From NCBI RefSeq assembly GCF_000373585.1, contig NZ_KB891951.1:172941-233742 (forward strand): DNA of 60,802 bases, given 5' to 3'. The translations under genes and the position numbers were made by a program. Below, piece after piece: positions 1 through 8,452 of the stretch. Each line of letters opens with the position of its first letter. The first letter of the stretch is position 1. The notes under the pieces were generated by a model that did no database searches, was not told the DNA's origin, and worked only from the letters and a program-made list of their open reading frames with translations. Origin of the DNA: Streptomyces sp. MspMP-M5. GTDB lineage: Bacteria > Actinomycetota > Actinomycetes > Streptomycetales > Streptomycetaceae.

Positions 1-1379
1 CCCGGCCCCGGCAGCCGCCGCGGATGCAGCCGCCGGGTCCGGGCCGCCAGCCGCATCCCGCCGCGCAGCGCGCCCGGATGGTCGAACGCCCAGGCCGCGG
101 CGCGCATCGCGGCCCGCTCCGCGGCATGCCCCCGGGCCGGCTTGACGACGACCCGGGCCCCGTTCCTGGTCACCGGCCCGCCCTGCACCACCCGCTCCCG
201 CAGGTGCACCAGCACCTCGGGGATGTCGATGGCCACCGGGCACACCTCGTAGCACGCCCCGCACAACGAGGAGGCGTACGGCAGCGACTGCTCCAACGGG
301 CCTGCCATGCCGCGGAGTTGGGGCGTGAGAATGGCGCCGATGGGGCCCGGGTAGGGGGAGCCGTAGGCGTGTCCGCCGGCCCGCTCGTAGACCGGGCAGA
401 CGTTCAGGCACGCCGAGCAGCGGATGCAGCGCAGCGCCTGCCGCCCGACGGTGTCGGCCAGGGTGTCGGTCCGCCCGTTGTCGAGCAGCACCAGATGGAA
501 GGTGCGCGGCCCGTCGCCGTCCGTGGTCCCCGTCCAGGTGGTGGTGTACGGGTTCATCCGCTCGGCGGTGGCGGAGCGCGGCAGCAGCTGGAGGAAGACC
601 TCCAGGTCCTGCCAGGTCGGCACGGTCTTCTCGATGCCGACGACGGAGATCAGGGTCTCCGGCAGGGTCAGGCACATCCGGCCGTTGCCCTCGGACTCCA
701 CGACCACCAGCGTGCCGGTCTCGGCGACCATGAAGTTGGCGCCGGAGATCCCCACCTTGGCGGTGAGGAACTTCTCCCGCAGGTGCAGCCGGGCCGCCTC
801 GGCCAGCTCGGCGGGGGAGTCCGACAGCCCCTCCGGCGCCGGGCGGCCCCATTTCCCCATCTCCCGACGGAAGATGTCGCGGATCTCGGCACGGTTGCGG
901 TGGATCGCCGGCACCAGGATGTGCGACGGCAGGTCGTCGCCGAGCTGCACGATCAGCTCCGCCAGATCCGTCTCGTACGCCCGGATGCCGGCCTCGGCCA
1001 GCGCCTCGTTGAGCCCGATCTCCTGCGTCGCCATCGACTTGACCTTGACGACCTCGCGCTCGCCGGTCTGCCGGACCAGCCGGGTGACGATCCGGTTGGC
1101 CTCCGCGGCGTCCGCCGCCCAGTGCACCTGGCCGCCCGCGGCGACCACGGACTCCTCCAACCGCTCCAGATAGTGGTCGAGATGACGGAGCGTCCGGTCC
1201 TTGAGCGCGGCGCCCGCGGCACGCAGCCGCGCCCAGTCGTCCAGCTCCGCCACCGCCCGGGCCCGCTTGTCGCGGATGGTGTGGGTGGCGTGGGCGAGGT
1301 TGGCCCGCAGCCGGGTGTCGCGGGTGGAGACGGCCGCGGCCCGCGGGAACGCCGGCATGCCCAGGAAGCTGCGGCTCAT
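1..1379 (-). CDS. lutB: Lactate utilisation iron-sulfur protein LutB (partial, C-terminal end off window)
   Basis: Reading leftward from ATG at 1379 gives an uninterrupted frame of at least 459 codons that runs off the left edge. A LUD-type N-terminal region is followed by two ferredoxin-like [4Fe-4S] clusters near the edge: C-S-A-C-L-N-V-C-P at about 390-420 and C-G-A-C-Y-E-V-C-P at about 240-270. In the LutABC system this subunit works with LutA and LutC to oxidise L-lactate to pyruvate in the cytoplasm. Its ATG overlaps the lutA stop codon in an ATGA junction, so the two genes are translationally coupled. lutC is probably beyond the left edge. The family call is firm; the lactate substrate is inferred from the family. 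Confidence 0.88.
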   Translation of the reverse strand, partial: MSRSFLGMPAFPRAAAVSTRDTRLRANLAHATHTIRDKRARAVAELDDWARLRAAGAALKDRTLRHLDHYLERLEESVVAAGGQVHWAADAAEANRIVTRLVRQTGEREVVKVKSMATQEIGLNEALAEAGIRAYETDLAELIVQLGDDLPSHILVPAIHRNRAEIRDIFRREMGKWGRPAPEGLSDSPAELAEAARLHLREKFLTAKVGISGANFMVAETGTLVVVESEGNGRMCLTLPETLISVVGIEKTVPTWQDLEVFLQLLPRSATAERMNPYTTTWTGTTDGDGPRTFHLVLLDNGRTDTLADTVGRQALRCIRCSACLNVCPVYERAGGHAYGSPYPGPIGAILTPQLRGMAGPLEQSLPYASSLCGACYEVCPVAIDIPEVLVHLRERVVQGGPVTRNGARVVVKPARGHAAERAAMRAAAWAFDHPGALRGGMRLAARTRRLHPRRLPGP

Positions 1380-2176
1380 CGGGCGCCCCCTGCCGCACCG
1401 GCCGCCCGGCCCGCGCCGCCGCCCGCCGCCACGTCCTCCTCCGTACTGGCGAGGATCTCCGCGAGGTGCACCGGCCGGACCGGCGAACCCTGCCGGACGA
1501 GCATGCCCCCGAGATGCAGCAGACAGGAGTTGTCCACCGTGCAGACCGCCTCCGCGCCGGTCCCGGTCACCGCCCGGACCTTGTCGGCGCCCATCGCCAC
1601 CGACACCGCCGGGTTCTTCACCGCGAACGTCCCGCCGAACCCGCAGCACTCCTCGGCGCCCGGCAGCTCCCTCAGCGTCAGCCCCCGCACCCGCTCCAGC
1701 AGCCGCCGCGGCCGGTCGCCGAGCGCCAGCATCCGCAGCCCGTGGCAGGTGGGGTGGTAGGTGACGGTGTGCGGGTAGTACGCACCGACGTCGGTCACCT
1801 TCAGCACGTCCACCAGGAACTCCGTCAGCTCGTACGTCTTGGGCACGGCCCGCGCCGCGGCCTCGGCCAGCTCCCGGCCGCGCCCCTCCGCCGCGGCCCG
1901 CGCCGCGATCCGCGGAAAGTTCTCGCGCACCATCGCCGCGCAGGACCCGGACGGGGTCACCACGTACTCGTGGTCCGCGAACGCCCGGTCGAAGCGGCGC
2001 ACCAGCGGCTCGGTGGCGTGCCGGTAGCCGGTGTTGAACTGCGGCTGGCCGCAGCAGCTCTGCTCCGCCGGGAAGTCGACGTCGACGCCCAGCCGTTCCA
2101 GCAGGGTCACCACCGCCCGCCCGGTCCCTGGGCGGAGCGTGTCGTTGATGCAGGTGACGAACAGCGCTACCCGCAC
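1376..2176 (-). CDS. lutA: Lactate utilisation protein LutA (cysteine-rich CCG domain protein)
   Basis: A 266-residue protein. I place the start at GTG 2176 because a GAGGAGG Shine-Dalgarno lies about six bases upstream; the frame is open further upstream but without a ribosome site. It has the two cysteine-rich CCG repeats of the LutA/GlpC/HdrB family: S-C-C-G-Q-P-Q-F and later H-P-T-C-H-G, E-C-C-G-F-G-G and D-N-S-C-L. These bind an iron-sulfur centre used in electron transfer during lactate oxidation. It is the first gene of the minus-strand lut operon and is divergent from the MFS transporter at 2382, which may bring in the substrate. Confidence 0.88.
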   Translation of the reverse strand: MRVALFVTCINDTLRPGTGRAVVTLLERLGVDVDFPAEQSCCGQPQFNTGYRHATEPLVRRFDRAFADHEYVVTPSGSCAAMVRENFPRIAARAAAEGRGRELAEAAARAVPKTYELTEFLVDVLKVTDVGAYYPHTVTYHPTCHGLRMLALGDRPRRLLERVRGLTLRELPGAEECCGFGGTFAVKNPAVSVAMGADKVRAVTGTGAEAVCTVDNSCLLHLGGMLVRQGSPVRPVHLAEILASTEEDVAAGGGAGRAAGAAGGAR

Positions 2177-2381
2177 GGTGCCTCCTCCTCGCGCTCTTCT
2201 CCGGCGGCCCGCCGGGCACCGCCACCGCGTTGCGGCCGTGTTGCCACAGCGTTGCCGCGGTTCTACGGCCGCGACCGCGCCGCCGTATCCCCTGGCGGCG
2301 ACCCGCCCCACCGGTACATGATCACCTGGGTCATCCTGCCCCAGTGGCACGCCGAGGAGAAGAACCGGGAGCTGAAGGACG

Positions 2382-3713
2382 ATGTCGAGCGCACAGCACA
2401 TAGCCGAGGACCGGGCCCCCGACGGCCCCCGTCCGCCGTCCCGGCTGCGGCAGTTGGCCGCCGCCTCGGTCGGCAACGCCGTCGAGTGGTACGACTGGTA
2501 CGCCTACTCCTTCCTGGCGGTCTACTTCGCCGACCAGGTCTTCCCCAAGGGCGCCGGCAACTCCCTGGTGCCGCTGCTCGCCACCTTCGGGGTCTTCGCC
2601 GTCGGCTTCTTCATGCGCCCGGTCGGCGGGCTGCTGCTGGGCGCGGTCGCCGACCGGCGCGGCCGGCGCGCCGCGCTGACCCTCACCATCCTGCTGATGG
2701 GCGGCGGCAGCCTGCTGGTCGCGCTCACCCCCACCTACGCGGCCACCGGCGTCCTCGCCCCGATCGTGCTGGTCGTGGCCCGCCTGGTGCAGGGCCTGTC
2801 GGTGGGCGGCGAGTTCGCCGCGTCCACCACCTTCCTGGTGGAGTCCGCCGGACCGGGCCGGCGCGGCCTGTTCTCCAGCTTCCAGTACGTCTCCACCACC
2901 CTCGGCCAGCTGCTCGCCTCCGGCACCGGGGCACTGCTCGCCGCGCTGCTCACCGAGCGGCAGATGGGCCAGTGGGGCTGGCGGATCGCGTTCCTCGTCG
3001 GCGCCCTGCTGAGCCTGTTCGGACTGTGGATCCGAAGCGGTGCCCAGGAGACCCTTCCGCAGGCCGCCGAGGACGCCGAGTCCCCGGACGCCGCGCAACG
3101 GGCCGCCCGCCCCGGCCTGTTCGAGGGCCTGCGTCGCTACCCCCGTGAGTCGCTCCTCATCTGCGGCATCACCGCCGGCGGCACCCTCGCGTACTACACC
3201 TGGACCACTTACCTGCCCACCTACGCCCAGGTCAACGCCGGTTTCGACAAGGGCGACGCGCTCACCGTCGGCACCCTGTCGCTGGCCTTCTTCGCCCTGC
3301 TCCAGCCGCTGGGCGGCCTGCTCTCCGACCGCATCGGACGCAAGCCGCTGCTGCTCGCCTTCGGCCTGGGCTTCGCCGTGCTGAGCGTGCCGCTGCTGCA
3401 CCTGGTCACCGACGCCTTCGTCTCGCTCCTGCTGGTGCAGTGCGCCGGCATGGTGCTGCTCACCGGCTACACGTCGGTCGCCGCCGCGGTGAACGCCGAG
3501 GTCTTCCCGGCCCGGGTGCGCGCCGCCGGCATCGGCTTCCCGTACTCCTTCACCGTCGCGCTCTTCGGCGGCACCGCCCCCTACGTCGGCACCTGGTTCA
3601 AGCAGGCCGGCCACCCGGACCTCTTCCCCTGGTACGTGGCGGCGCTCTGCCTGGTGTCGTTCTTCGTCTACCTGGCGCTTCCGGAGACCGCGCGCAAGCC
3701 GCTGGCACAGTAG
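2382..3713 (+). CDS. MHS-family MFS transporter (organic acid or osmolyte/H+ symporter type)
   Basis: A 443-residue membrane protein with about 12 hydrophobic segments. Hallmarks of the metabolite:H+ symporter family are visible: G-N-A-V-E-W-Y-D-W-Y-A-Y near residue 31, the loop 2-3 motif G-A-V-A-D-R-R-G-R-R, R-L-V-Q-G-L-S-V-G-G-E near 130, and a second D-R-I-G-R-K motif mid-protein. Relatives carry alpha-ketoglutarate, citrate, shikimate, proline or betaine. Because it is divergent from lutAB, lactate or a related monocarboxylate is a reasonable guess, but the sequence does not fix the substrate. GAAGGA lies just upstream of ATG 2382. A strong hairpin follows at 3771. Confidence 0.88.
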   Translation: MSSAQHIAEDRAPDGPRPPSRLRQLAAASVGNAVEWYDWYAYSFLAVYFADQVFPKGAGNSLVPLLATFGVFAVGFFMRPVGGLLLGAVADRRGRRAALTLTILLMGGGSLLVALTPTYAATGVLAPIVLVVARLVQGLSVGGEFAASTTFLVESAGPGRRGLFSSFQYVSTTLGQLLASGTGALLAALLTERQMGQWGWRIAFLVGALLSLFGLWIRSGAQETLPQAAEDAESPDAAQRAARPGLFEGLRRYPRESLLICGITAGGTLAYYTWTTYLPTYAQVNAGFDKGDALTVGTLSLAFFALLQPLGGLLSDRIGRKPLLLAFGLGFAVLSVPLLHLVTDAFVSLLLVQCAGMVLLTGYTSVAAAVNAEVFPARVRAAGIGFPYSFTVALFGGTAPYVGTWFKQAGHPDLFPWYVAALCLVSFFVYLALPETARKPLAQ

Positions 3714-3770
3714 CCGCCCGTCGGCCAAGTGGCCCGCCCGTCAGGGTGGTTGGGCCCCGGACACGCGGAA

Positions 3771-3806
3771 GGCGCCGCTCCTCCTGGGACGAGGAGGAGC
3801 GGCGCC
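3771..3806. terminator. Strong bidirectional hairpin terminator
   Basis: A perfect 14-bp stem (ggcgccgctcctcc paired with its complement) closes an 8-base loop. It lies between the convergent MFS gene (stop at 3713) and the tiny minus-strand peptide gene (stop at 3826), so it can end both transcripts. There is no U-tract, as is common in Streptomyces. Confidence 0.8.
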
Positions 3807-3825
3807 CCGCGGTGCGGCAAGTGCG

Positions 3826-3885
3826 TCAGACCAGCCAGCCCACGAGGTGGACGATGCCGGCAAGCAGGCTGGTGATGATGTTCAT
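3826..3885 (-). CDS. Tiny hydrophobic peptide, 19 residues
   Basis: ATG at 3885 opens a short frame encoding MNIITSLLAGIVHLVGWLV. A clear ribosome site (AGGAGA) lies nine bases upstream, and a plausible promoter lies above that (TTGTCG, 17 bases, CACACT). The stop is 20 bases before the strong hairpin at 3771-3806, so this looks like a complete short transcription unit. The peptide could form one short membrane helix. I do not recognise a family. Possibilities are a small membrane regulator of the convergent transporter, a type I toxin-like peptide, or a chance frame. A similar arrangement recurs at 51542. Confidence 0.45.
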   Translation of the reverse strand: MNIITSLLAGIVHLVGWLV

Positions 3886-4267
3886 CTGGTTCTGTCTCCT
3901 AGCGAAGTGTGGGACCAACTCCCCGGCGCGACAAGGGGTGTCGGCCGGAGGCGCGCCGTAACGGTCTGCAGCCCGTCGCCTGCGCCCCGTAAGCATCACC
4001 CGTCGCGGGGCGGCAGGGAAGCCGTTCCATGATCGACCACGCTTTCCGGCGAACACTCGATCGGCCGTTCGTTTGTTCCCGCATGGGCGGGAGGTGGGAC
4101 TGCATTGTCAGACAAGAGAGTGGTGTTCGGTGCCGTGCCGGGCCCGGCGGCTCCGGTCGCCGGAGTCGGGGTGCCCGGTCATCGGCCCCTGGTCGGTGGG
4201 AAACTGGCGGTGCGCGCCCGTCCGGGGCGCGGTGCGAGTGGTCGACCACGGACGCGGGGAGACGGAC

Positions 4268-5038
4268 ATGGCTGGCAGACAACAGGACCGGGGGAGCGCC
4301 CCGGTGCGGCCCCAGCGGCGCCCGGTCGTCGCGCTGTACGAGCGGATGGTCGAGGCCATCCGTACCGGCACCTATCCGCCGGGCTCCACCTTGCCGTCCG
4401 AGCCCCGGCTCGCCGCCGAACTGGGCGTGAGCCGGACCGCGTTGCGCGAGGCGCTGATCCTGCTCCAGGAGGACGGCGTGATCAGCGTCCGGCGCGGGGT
4501 GGGCCGCACGGTCAGCCATCATCTCCCGCCGCGCGGCTTCGAGTTCCTCAAGCCGGTCGAGCGGCTGCTCGGGGAGGGCGGGCAGGCGGTGATCGTGCCG
4601 CTGGCCCGCACCCGCGAGGAGCCCACCGACTTCTCCACCCAGCACCTGGTCCTGCCGGCCCACGGCGAGGTGCGCTTCTGGGAGAGCGTGATCGAGGTCG
4701 GCGGCCTCCCGGCCTGCCTGACCCAGGAATGGGCCTCGGACGAGACGCTGACGGAGCTGCTGCCGGACGCCGTCGCCGCGTTCGACGGGCCCGGCGGGAA
4801 CACGTCGTCCCTGCTGGGCCTGCTGCTGGACGCCGGGCGCGGACTGCCGCTGACCGGCAGCAGCACCATTGTGGCCACCACCCTCGGCCGGCAGCGCGGC
4901 GCCCAGCTGGGCCGCCCCGCGGACACCCCCGGCGTCCTGGTCACCCAGGTCGTCCGGCTGGACCGCACGCCGCTGCTGGCCGCCAAGCACATGCTGCCGC
5001 CGGGCGCCCCCGCCCTTCCCGTCTGGCAGGCCCGCTGA
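4268..5038 (+). CDS. GntR-family transcriptional regulator, HutC/UTRA type
   Basis: 256 residues from ATG 4268, preceded by a GGGGAGA ribosome site. A winged-helix domain occupies about residues 15-85, with the GntR signature L-P-S-E-P-R-L-A-A-E-L-G-V-S-R-T-A-L-R-E-A-L. It is followed by a UTRA-like ligand domain to the end. Such proteins are effector-responsive repressors. It sits alone 80 bp upstream of the adenosine deaminase gene, so it may control that gene or a distant target; the ligand is not evident. The roughly 380 bases upstream (3886-4267) hold the promoter of the small divergent peptide and no other feature I can support. Confidence 0.85.
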   Translation: MAGRQQDRGSAPVRPQRRPVVALYERMVEAIRTGTYPPGSTLPSEPRLAAELGVSRTALREALILLQEDGVISVRRGVGRTVSHHLPPRGFEFLKPVERLLGEGGQAVIVPLARTREEPTDFSTQHLVLPAHGEVRFWESVIEVGGLPACLTQEWASDETLTELLPDAVAAFDGPGGNTSSLLGLLLDAGRGLPLTGSSTIVATTLGRQRGAQLGRPADTPGVLVTQVVRLDRTPLLAAKHMLPPGAPALPVWQAR

Positions 5039-5118
5039 CCGGCCCGGACGCCGCGCATCCCGACCGGCCGCCGGGCCCGGTCGCCCGGTGGCGGCGGGAC
5101 GTGTCATACTCCCGCCCC

Positions 5119-6288
5119 ATGACCTTGTCTGACAAGCTTCCGACGCAGTCCCCGCACCTCCTCGACCGGGAGCGGATCCGCCGCGCCCCCAAGGTGCTCC
5201 TCCACGACCACCTCGACGGCGGGCTGCGCCCGGAGACGATCATCGAACTGGCCGCGGCCATCGGCTACCGGAACCTGCCCACCACCGACCCGGCAGCGCT
5301 GGCCGTCTGGTTCCGGGACGCCGCCGACTCCGGCTCCCTGGAGCGGTATCTGGAGACCTTCGCGCACACCTGCGCCGTGATGCAGACCCGCGAGGCACTG
5401 TCCCGGATAGCCGCCGAGTGCGCCGAGGACCTGGCTGCCGACGGCGTCGTCTACGCCGAGGTCCGCTACGCCCCCGAGCAGCACCTGTCCGCCGGCCTCA
5501 CCCTCGACGAGGTCGTCGAGGCGGTCAACGACGGCTTCCGGGAGGGCGAGCGCCGCGCCGCGGCGGCCGGCCGACCGATCCGGATCGGCACGCTGCTGTG
5601 CGCCATGCGGCACGCCGACCGCTCCCTGGAGATCGCCCGGCTCGCCGTCGCCCACCGCGACCGCGGCGTGGCCGGCTTCGACATCGCCGGCGGCGAGATC
5701 GGCAACCCGGCCGGCCGGCACGCCGAAGCCTTCGACTACCTCCGTGCCGAGGGCGCCCGGGTCACCGTCCACGCCGGTGAGGCGGTCGGCATGGAGTCCA
5801 TCCATGAGGCGGTGCTGCGCTGCGGCGCCCACCGCATCGGCCACGGCGTCCGCATCACCGACGACCTCACCATCGGCGCGGACGGCCGGGTCGCCCTCGG
5901 CCGGCTCGCGTCCTACGTCCGCGACATGCGGATCGCCCTGGAGATCTGCCCGACCTCCAACCTCCAGACGGGTGCCGCCGCCGGCTACTCCGAGCACCCC
6001 ATCGACCTGCTCCGCCGGCTCGGCTTCCGGGTCTGCCTCAACACCGACAACCGCCTGGTCAGCGGCACCACCATGACCCAGGAGTTCGCGCACCTGCGGG
6101 ACACCTTCGGCTACGGCACCGCCGAGCTGGAGGAGTTCACCGTCAACGCCGCCAAGGCCGCCTTCCTCCCCTTCGACGAGCGGACCGCCCTGATCAACGA
6201 GGTGATCCGCCCCGGCTACGCCCAGCTGCGGGCGTGGGAGCTGGGCCGCGTCCCGGTGAGGGAGACCGCCGCCGCGCCGGCCGCGTAG
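5119..6288 (+). CDS. add: Adenosine deaminase
   Basis: 389 residues. Cytosolic purine salvage enzyme converting adenosine or deoxyadenosine to inosine. The zinc-binding H-D-H-L-D-G-G motif occurs near residue 34, then V-H-A-G-E-A-V-G with the catalytic Glu, then I-G-H-G, and N-T-D-N with the metal-binding Asp near the C terminus. Length and order fit bacterial Add. No Shine-Dalgarno precedes ATG 5119, but CATACT lies eight bases upstream, so a leaderless transcript is likely. The 3' end overlaps the convergent monooxygenase remnant (6216-7178) by 73 bases. Confidence 0.93.
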   Translation: MTLSDKLPTQSPHLLDRERIRRAPKVLLHDHLDGGLRPETIIELAAAIGYRNLPTTDPAALAVWFRDAADSGSLERYLETFAHTCAVMQTREALSRIAAECAEDLAADGVVYAEVRYAPEQHLSAGLTLDEVVEAVNDGFREGERRAAAAGRPIRIGTLLCAMRHADRSLEIARLAVAHRDRGVAGFDIAGGEIGNPAGRHAEAFDYLRAEGARVTVHAGEAVGMESIHEAVLRCGAHRIGHGVRITDDLTIGADGRVALGRLASYVRDMRIALEICPTSNLQTGAAAGYSEHPIDLLRRLGFRVCLNTDNRLVSGTTMTQEFAHLRDTFGYGTAELEEFTVNAAKAAFLPFDERTALINEVIRPGYAQLRAWELGRVPVRETAAAPAA

Positions 6289-7178
6289 CCACCGCCCCCG
6301 ACGAGGCCATCGGCCGGGCGCGGGCCCGGAACATCCGCGTCCGGGGGCCCGGCCGGCAACTGCCGGATCTCCTGGACAGCGGCCCGGCCGGCCCGGTTGG
6401 CGCCGATGGTGCCGGCGGACGGCCCGTAGCCGACGAGGTGCACCCGGGGGTCGCGCACCGCCCGGGTCCCGGCCATCCGGATGCCGCCGCCCGGCTCGCG
6501 CAGCCGCAGCGGCGCCAGATGGTCGACGGCGGCCCGGAAGCCGGTGGCGTACTCGACGGTGCGCCCGTCGTCCCAGGCCACCCCGTCCGGCGTGACCCGG
6601 TCGAAGAGCGGCAGCCGCGTAAGGACGCCGCTCTCCCGGGCCTGCCGGACCGCCTCGGTCATCGGCAGCCCGGTCACACTGACCACGCTGCGCGGCGGCA
6701 GCCCCTGCCGGACCCGCTCCGCCACCAGCGCGACCGCCGCCCGCCCCTCGTCCGCGCCGAACGGCCCGGTACGGAACACCGGTGGCCGCCGGGTCACCCA
6801 GGTCGTCGCCGCCGCGACCGGCGCGATCTCCAGCAGCTGCTGGACGGCCGAGGTGCCGCCCCCGACGACCACCACCCGGGCGCCGCGGAACCCCTCGGGG
6901 CCGCGGTACCGGGCGCTGTGCAGCTGCCGCCCGCGGAAGTCCTCCTGCCCCGGGAACCGCGGCCAGAACGGCCGGTCCCAGGTGCCGGTCGCGTTGATCA
7001 CCGCCCGCGCCGCGTACGTCCGCTGCGAGGTCTCCACCCGCAGCCGCCCGTCGCCGGCCTCCCGCACCGCGGTGACGCTCACCGGCCGGTGCACCCGCAG
7101 CCCGAACCGCCGCTCGTACGCCGCGAAGTAGCCGCCGATCACCACGACCTCGACCTCACGCACCCCGGTGTAGTTCAT
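6216..7178 (-). pseudogene. Flavin-dependent monooxygenase lacking its FAD-binding N terminus
   Basis: 320 residues from ATG 7178. The first 16 residues match the start of a Rossmann-type monooxygenase (E-V-E-V-V-V-I-G-G). The protein then jumps straight to Y-F-A-A-Y-E-R-R-F-G-L, which in this family lies about 85 residues further on. The G-x-G-x-x-G FAD motif and the region behind it are therefore missing by a clean in-frame deletion near 7130. The NADPH site (V-V-V-V-G-G-G-T-S-A) and the C-terminal G-Y-G-P-S-A motif remain. The tail reads through into the end of add on the other strand. It is the last gene of the ssu operon. I infer loss of flavin function. Confidence 0.7.
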
Positions 7179-7245
7179 GTTTCTACTAACTCGTGGTGGG
7201 GCCGGAATCTTCCCACCGCCCCACCCCCTGTGCCGACCGCCCGGC

Positions 7246-8451
7246 TCAGCGCCCGCCGGACACCAGCAGCGGCGCACCGCCGGGAGCCGAGGCCGGCCGC
7301 CCGTTCGCCGCCGGCACCCCGGCGAGCGGCGCCGGCCCGGCCGCCAACAGCCCCCGCCCGGCCAGCTCGGGCCGGACGCCCTCCCCGAACCAGTACGCCT
7401 CCTCCAAATGCGGATACCCGGACAGCACGAAGTGCTCGATGCCCAGCGCGTGGTACTCCTCGATCCGGTCCGCCACCTCCGCATGGCTCCCGACCAGCGC
7501 GGTCCCCGCACCGCCCCGCACCAGGCCGACCCCCGCCCACAGATTGGGCGAGATCTCCAACCTGTCGCGCGAACCGCCGTGCAGCGCCAGCATCCGCTGC
7601 TGCCCCACCGACTCGCTCCGGCCCAGCGCCTGCTGCGCGGCGGCCACGGTGTCCGGGTCGAGGTCGTCCAGCAGCCGGTTCGCGGTGGCCCACGCCTCCT
7701 TCGACGAGTCCCGGGAGAGGGTGTGCAGCCGGATCCCGAACCGGACCGTCCGGCCCTCCCGCTCCGCCAGCCCGCGAATCCAGTCGATCTTCTGCTTCAC
7801 CTGCTCCGGCGGTTCGCCCCAGGTCAGATAGACATCGACGTTCCGCGCGGCCACCGGCCCGGCCGCCGCCGACGACCCACCGAAGAAGATCTCCGGCAGC
7901 GGATCCGGCGGCAGCGCCGTCAGCCCGCCCTCGACCTCGTAGTGCTCCCCCCGGAAGTCGAACGGCCGGCCGCTCCACACCCCCCGCACGACCCGCAGGA
8001 ACTCGTCCGTCCGCGCATACCGCTGATCATGGCCGAGATGGTCCCCGAACCGCTTCTGCTCGGTGGAGTCCCCGCCCGTCACCACGTTCAGCAGCAGCCG
8101 CCCCCGTGAGACCCGCTGGAACGTGGCCGCCATCTGCGCGGCCAGCACCGGCGAGATCACCCCCGGCCGGAACGCCACCAGGAACTTCAGCCGCTCGGTG
8201 ACCTGCGCCAGCGCCATCGTCGTCAGCCAGGCGTCCTCGCACCACGTACCGGTCGGAGTGAGCACCGCCTCGAACCCCAACTGCTCGGCGGCCTTGGCGA
8301 TCTGCGCCAGATAGCCGACGTCCGGGGCGCGCACCCCGCTCACCGGAGTGATCCGGTCCCGCCGGACGCCGCCGTCGGTGTAGGCGTGCCGGTCGACGAG
8401 CGTCCGCCCGTCGCCGCCGGTCGGCAGGAACCAATGCAGGTGTACGGACAT
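7246..8451 (-). CDS. ssuD: FMNH2-dependent alkanesulfonate monooxygenase
   Basis: 401 residues. A luciferase-like TIM-barrel enzyme that desulfonates alkanesulfonates to aldehyde plus sulfite, using FMNH2 from a separate reductase. Recognisable SsuD stretches are L-H-W-F-L-P-T-G-G-D-G-R at the N terminus, F-L-V-A-F-R-P-G mid-protein, L-L-L-N-V-V-T-G-G-D, and S-G-Y-P-H-L-E-E-A near the end. It starts one base after the ssuA stop (TGATATG), so the two are co-translated. No FMN reductase gene is seen here, so reduced flavin must come from elsewhere. Confidence 0.93.
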   Translation of the reverse strand: MSVHLHWFLPTGGDGRTLVDRHAYTDGGVRRDRITPVSGVRAPDVGYLAQIAKAAEQLGFEAVLTPTGTWCEDAWLTTMALAQVTERLKFLVAFRPGVISPVLAAQMAATFQRVSRGRLLLNVVTGGDSTEQKRFGDHLGHDQRYARTDEFLRVVRGVWSGRPFDFRGEHYEVEGGLTALPPDPLPEIFFGGSSAAAGPVAARNVDVYLTWGEPPEQVKQKIDWIRGLAEREGRTVRFGIRLHTLSRDSSKEAWATANRLLDDLDPDTVAAAQQALGRSESVGQQRMLALHGGSRDRLEISPNLWAGVGLVRGGAGTALVGSHAEVADRIEEYHALGIEHFVLSGYPHLEEAYWFGEGVRPELAGRGLLAAGPAPLAGVPAANGRPASAPGGAPLLVSGGR

Positions 8452-8452
8452 A

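Noticed and set aside
3886..4267. Possible riboswitch upstream of the tiny peptide or the GntR gene
   Set aside because: The stretch is structured, but I could not match it to conserved cores of known riboswitch classes.
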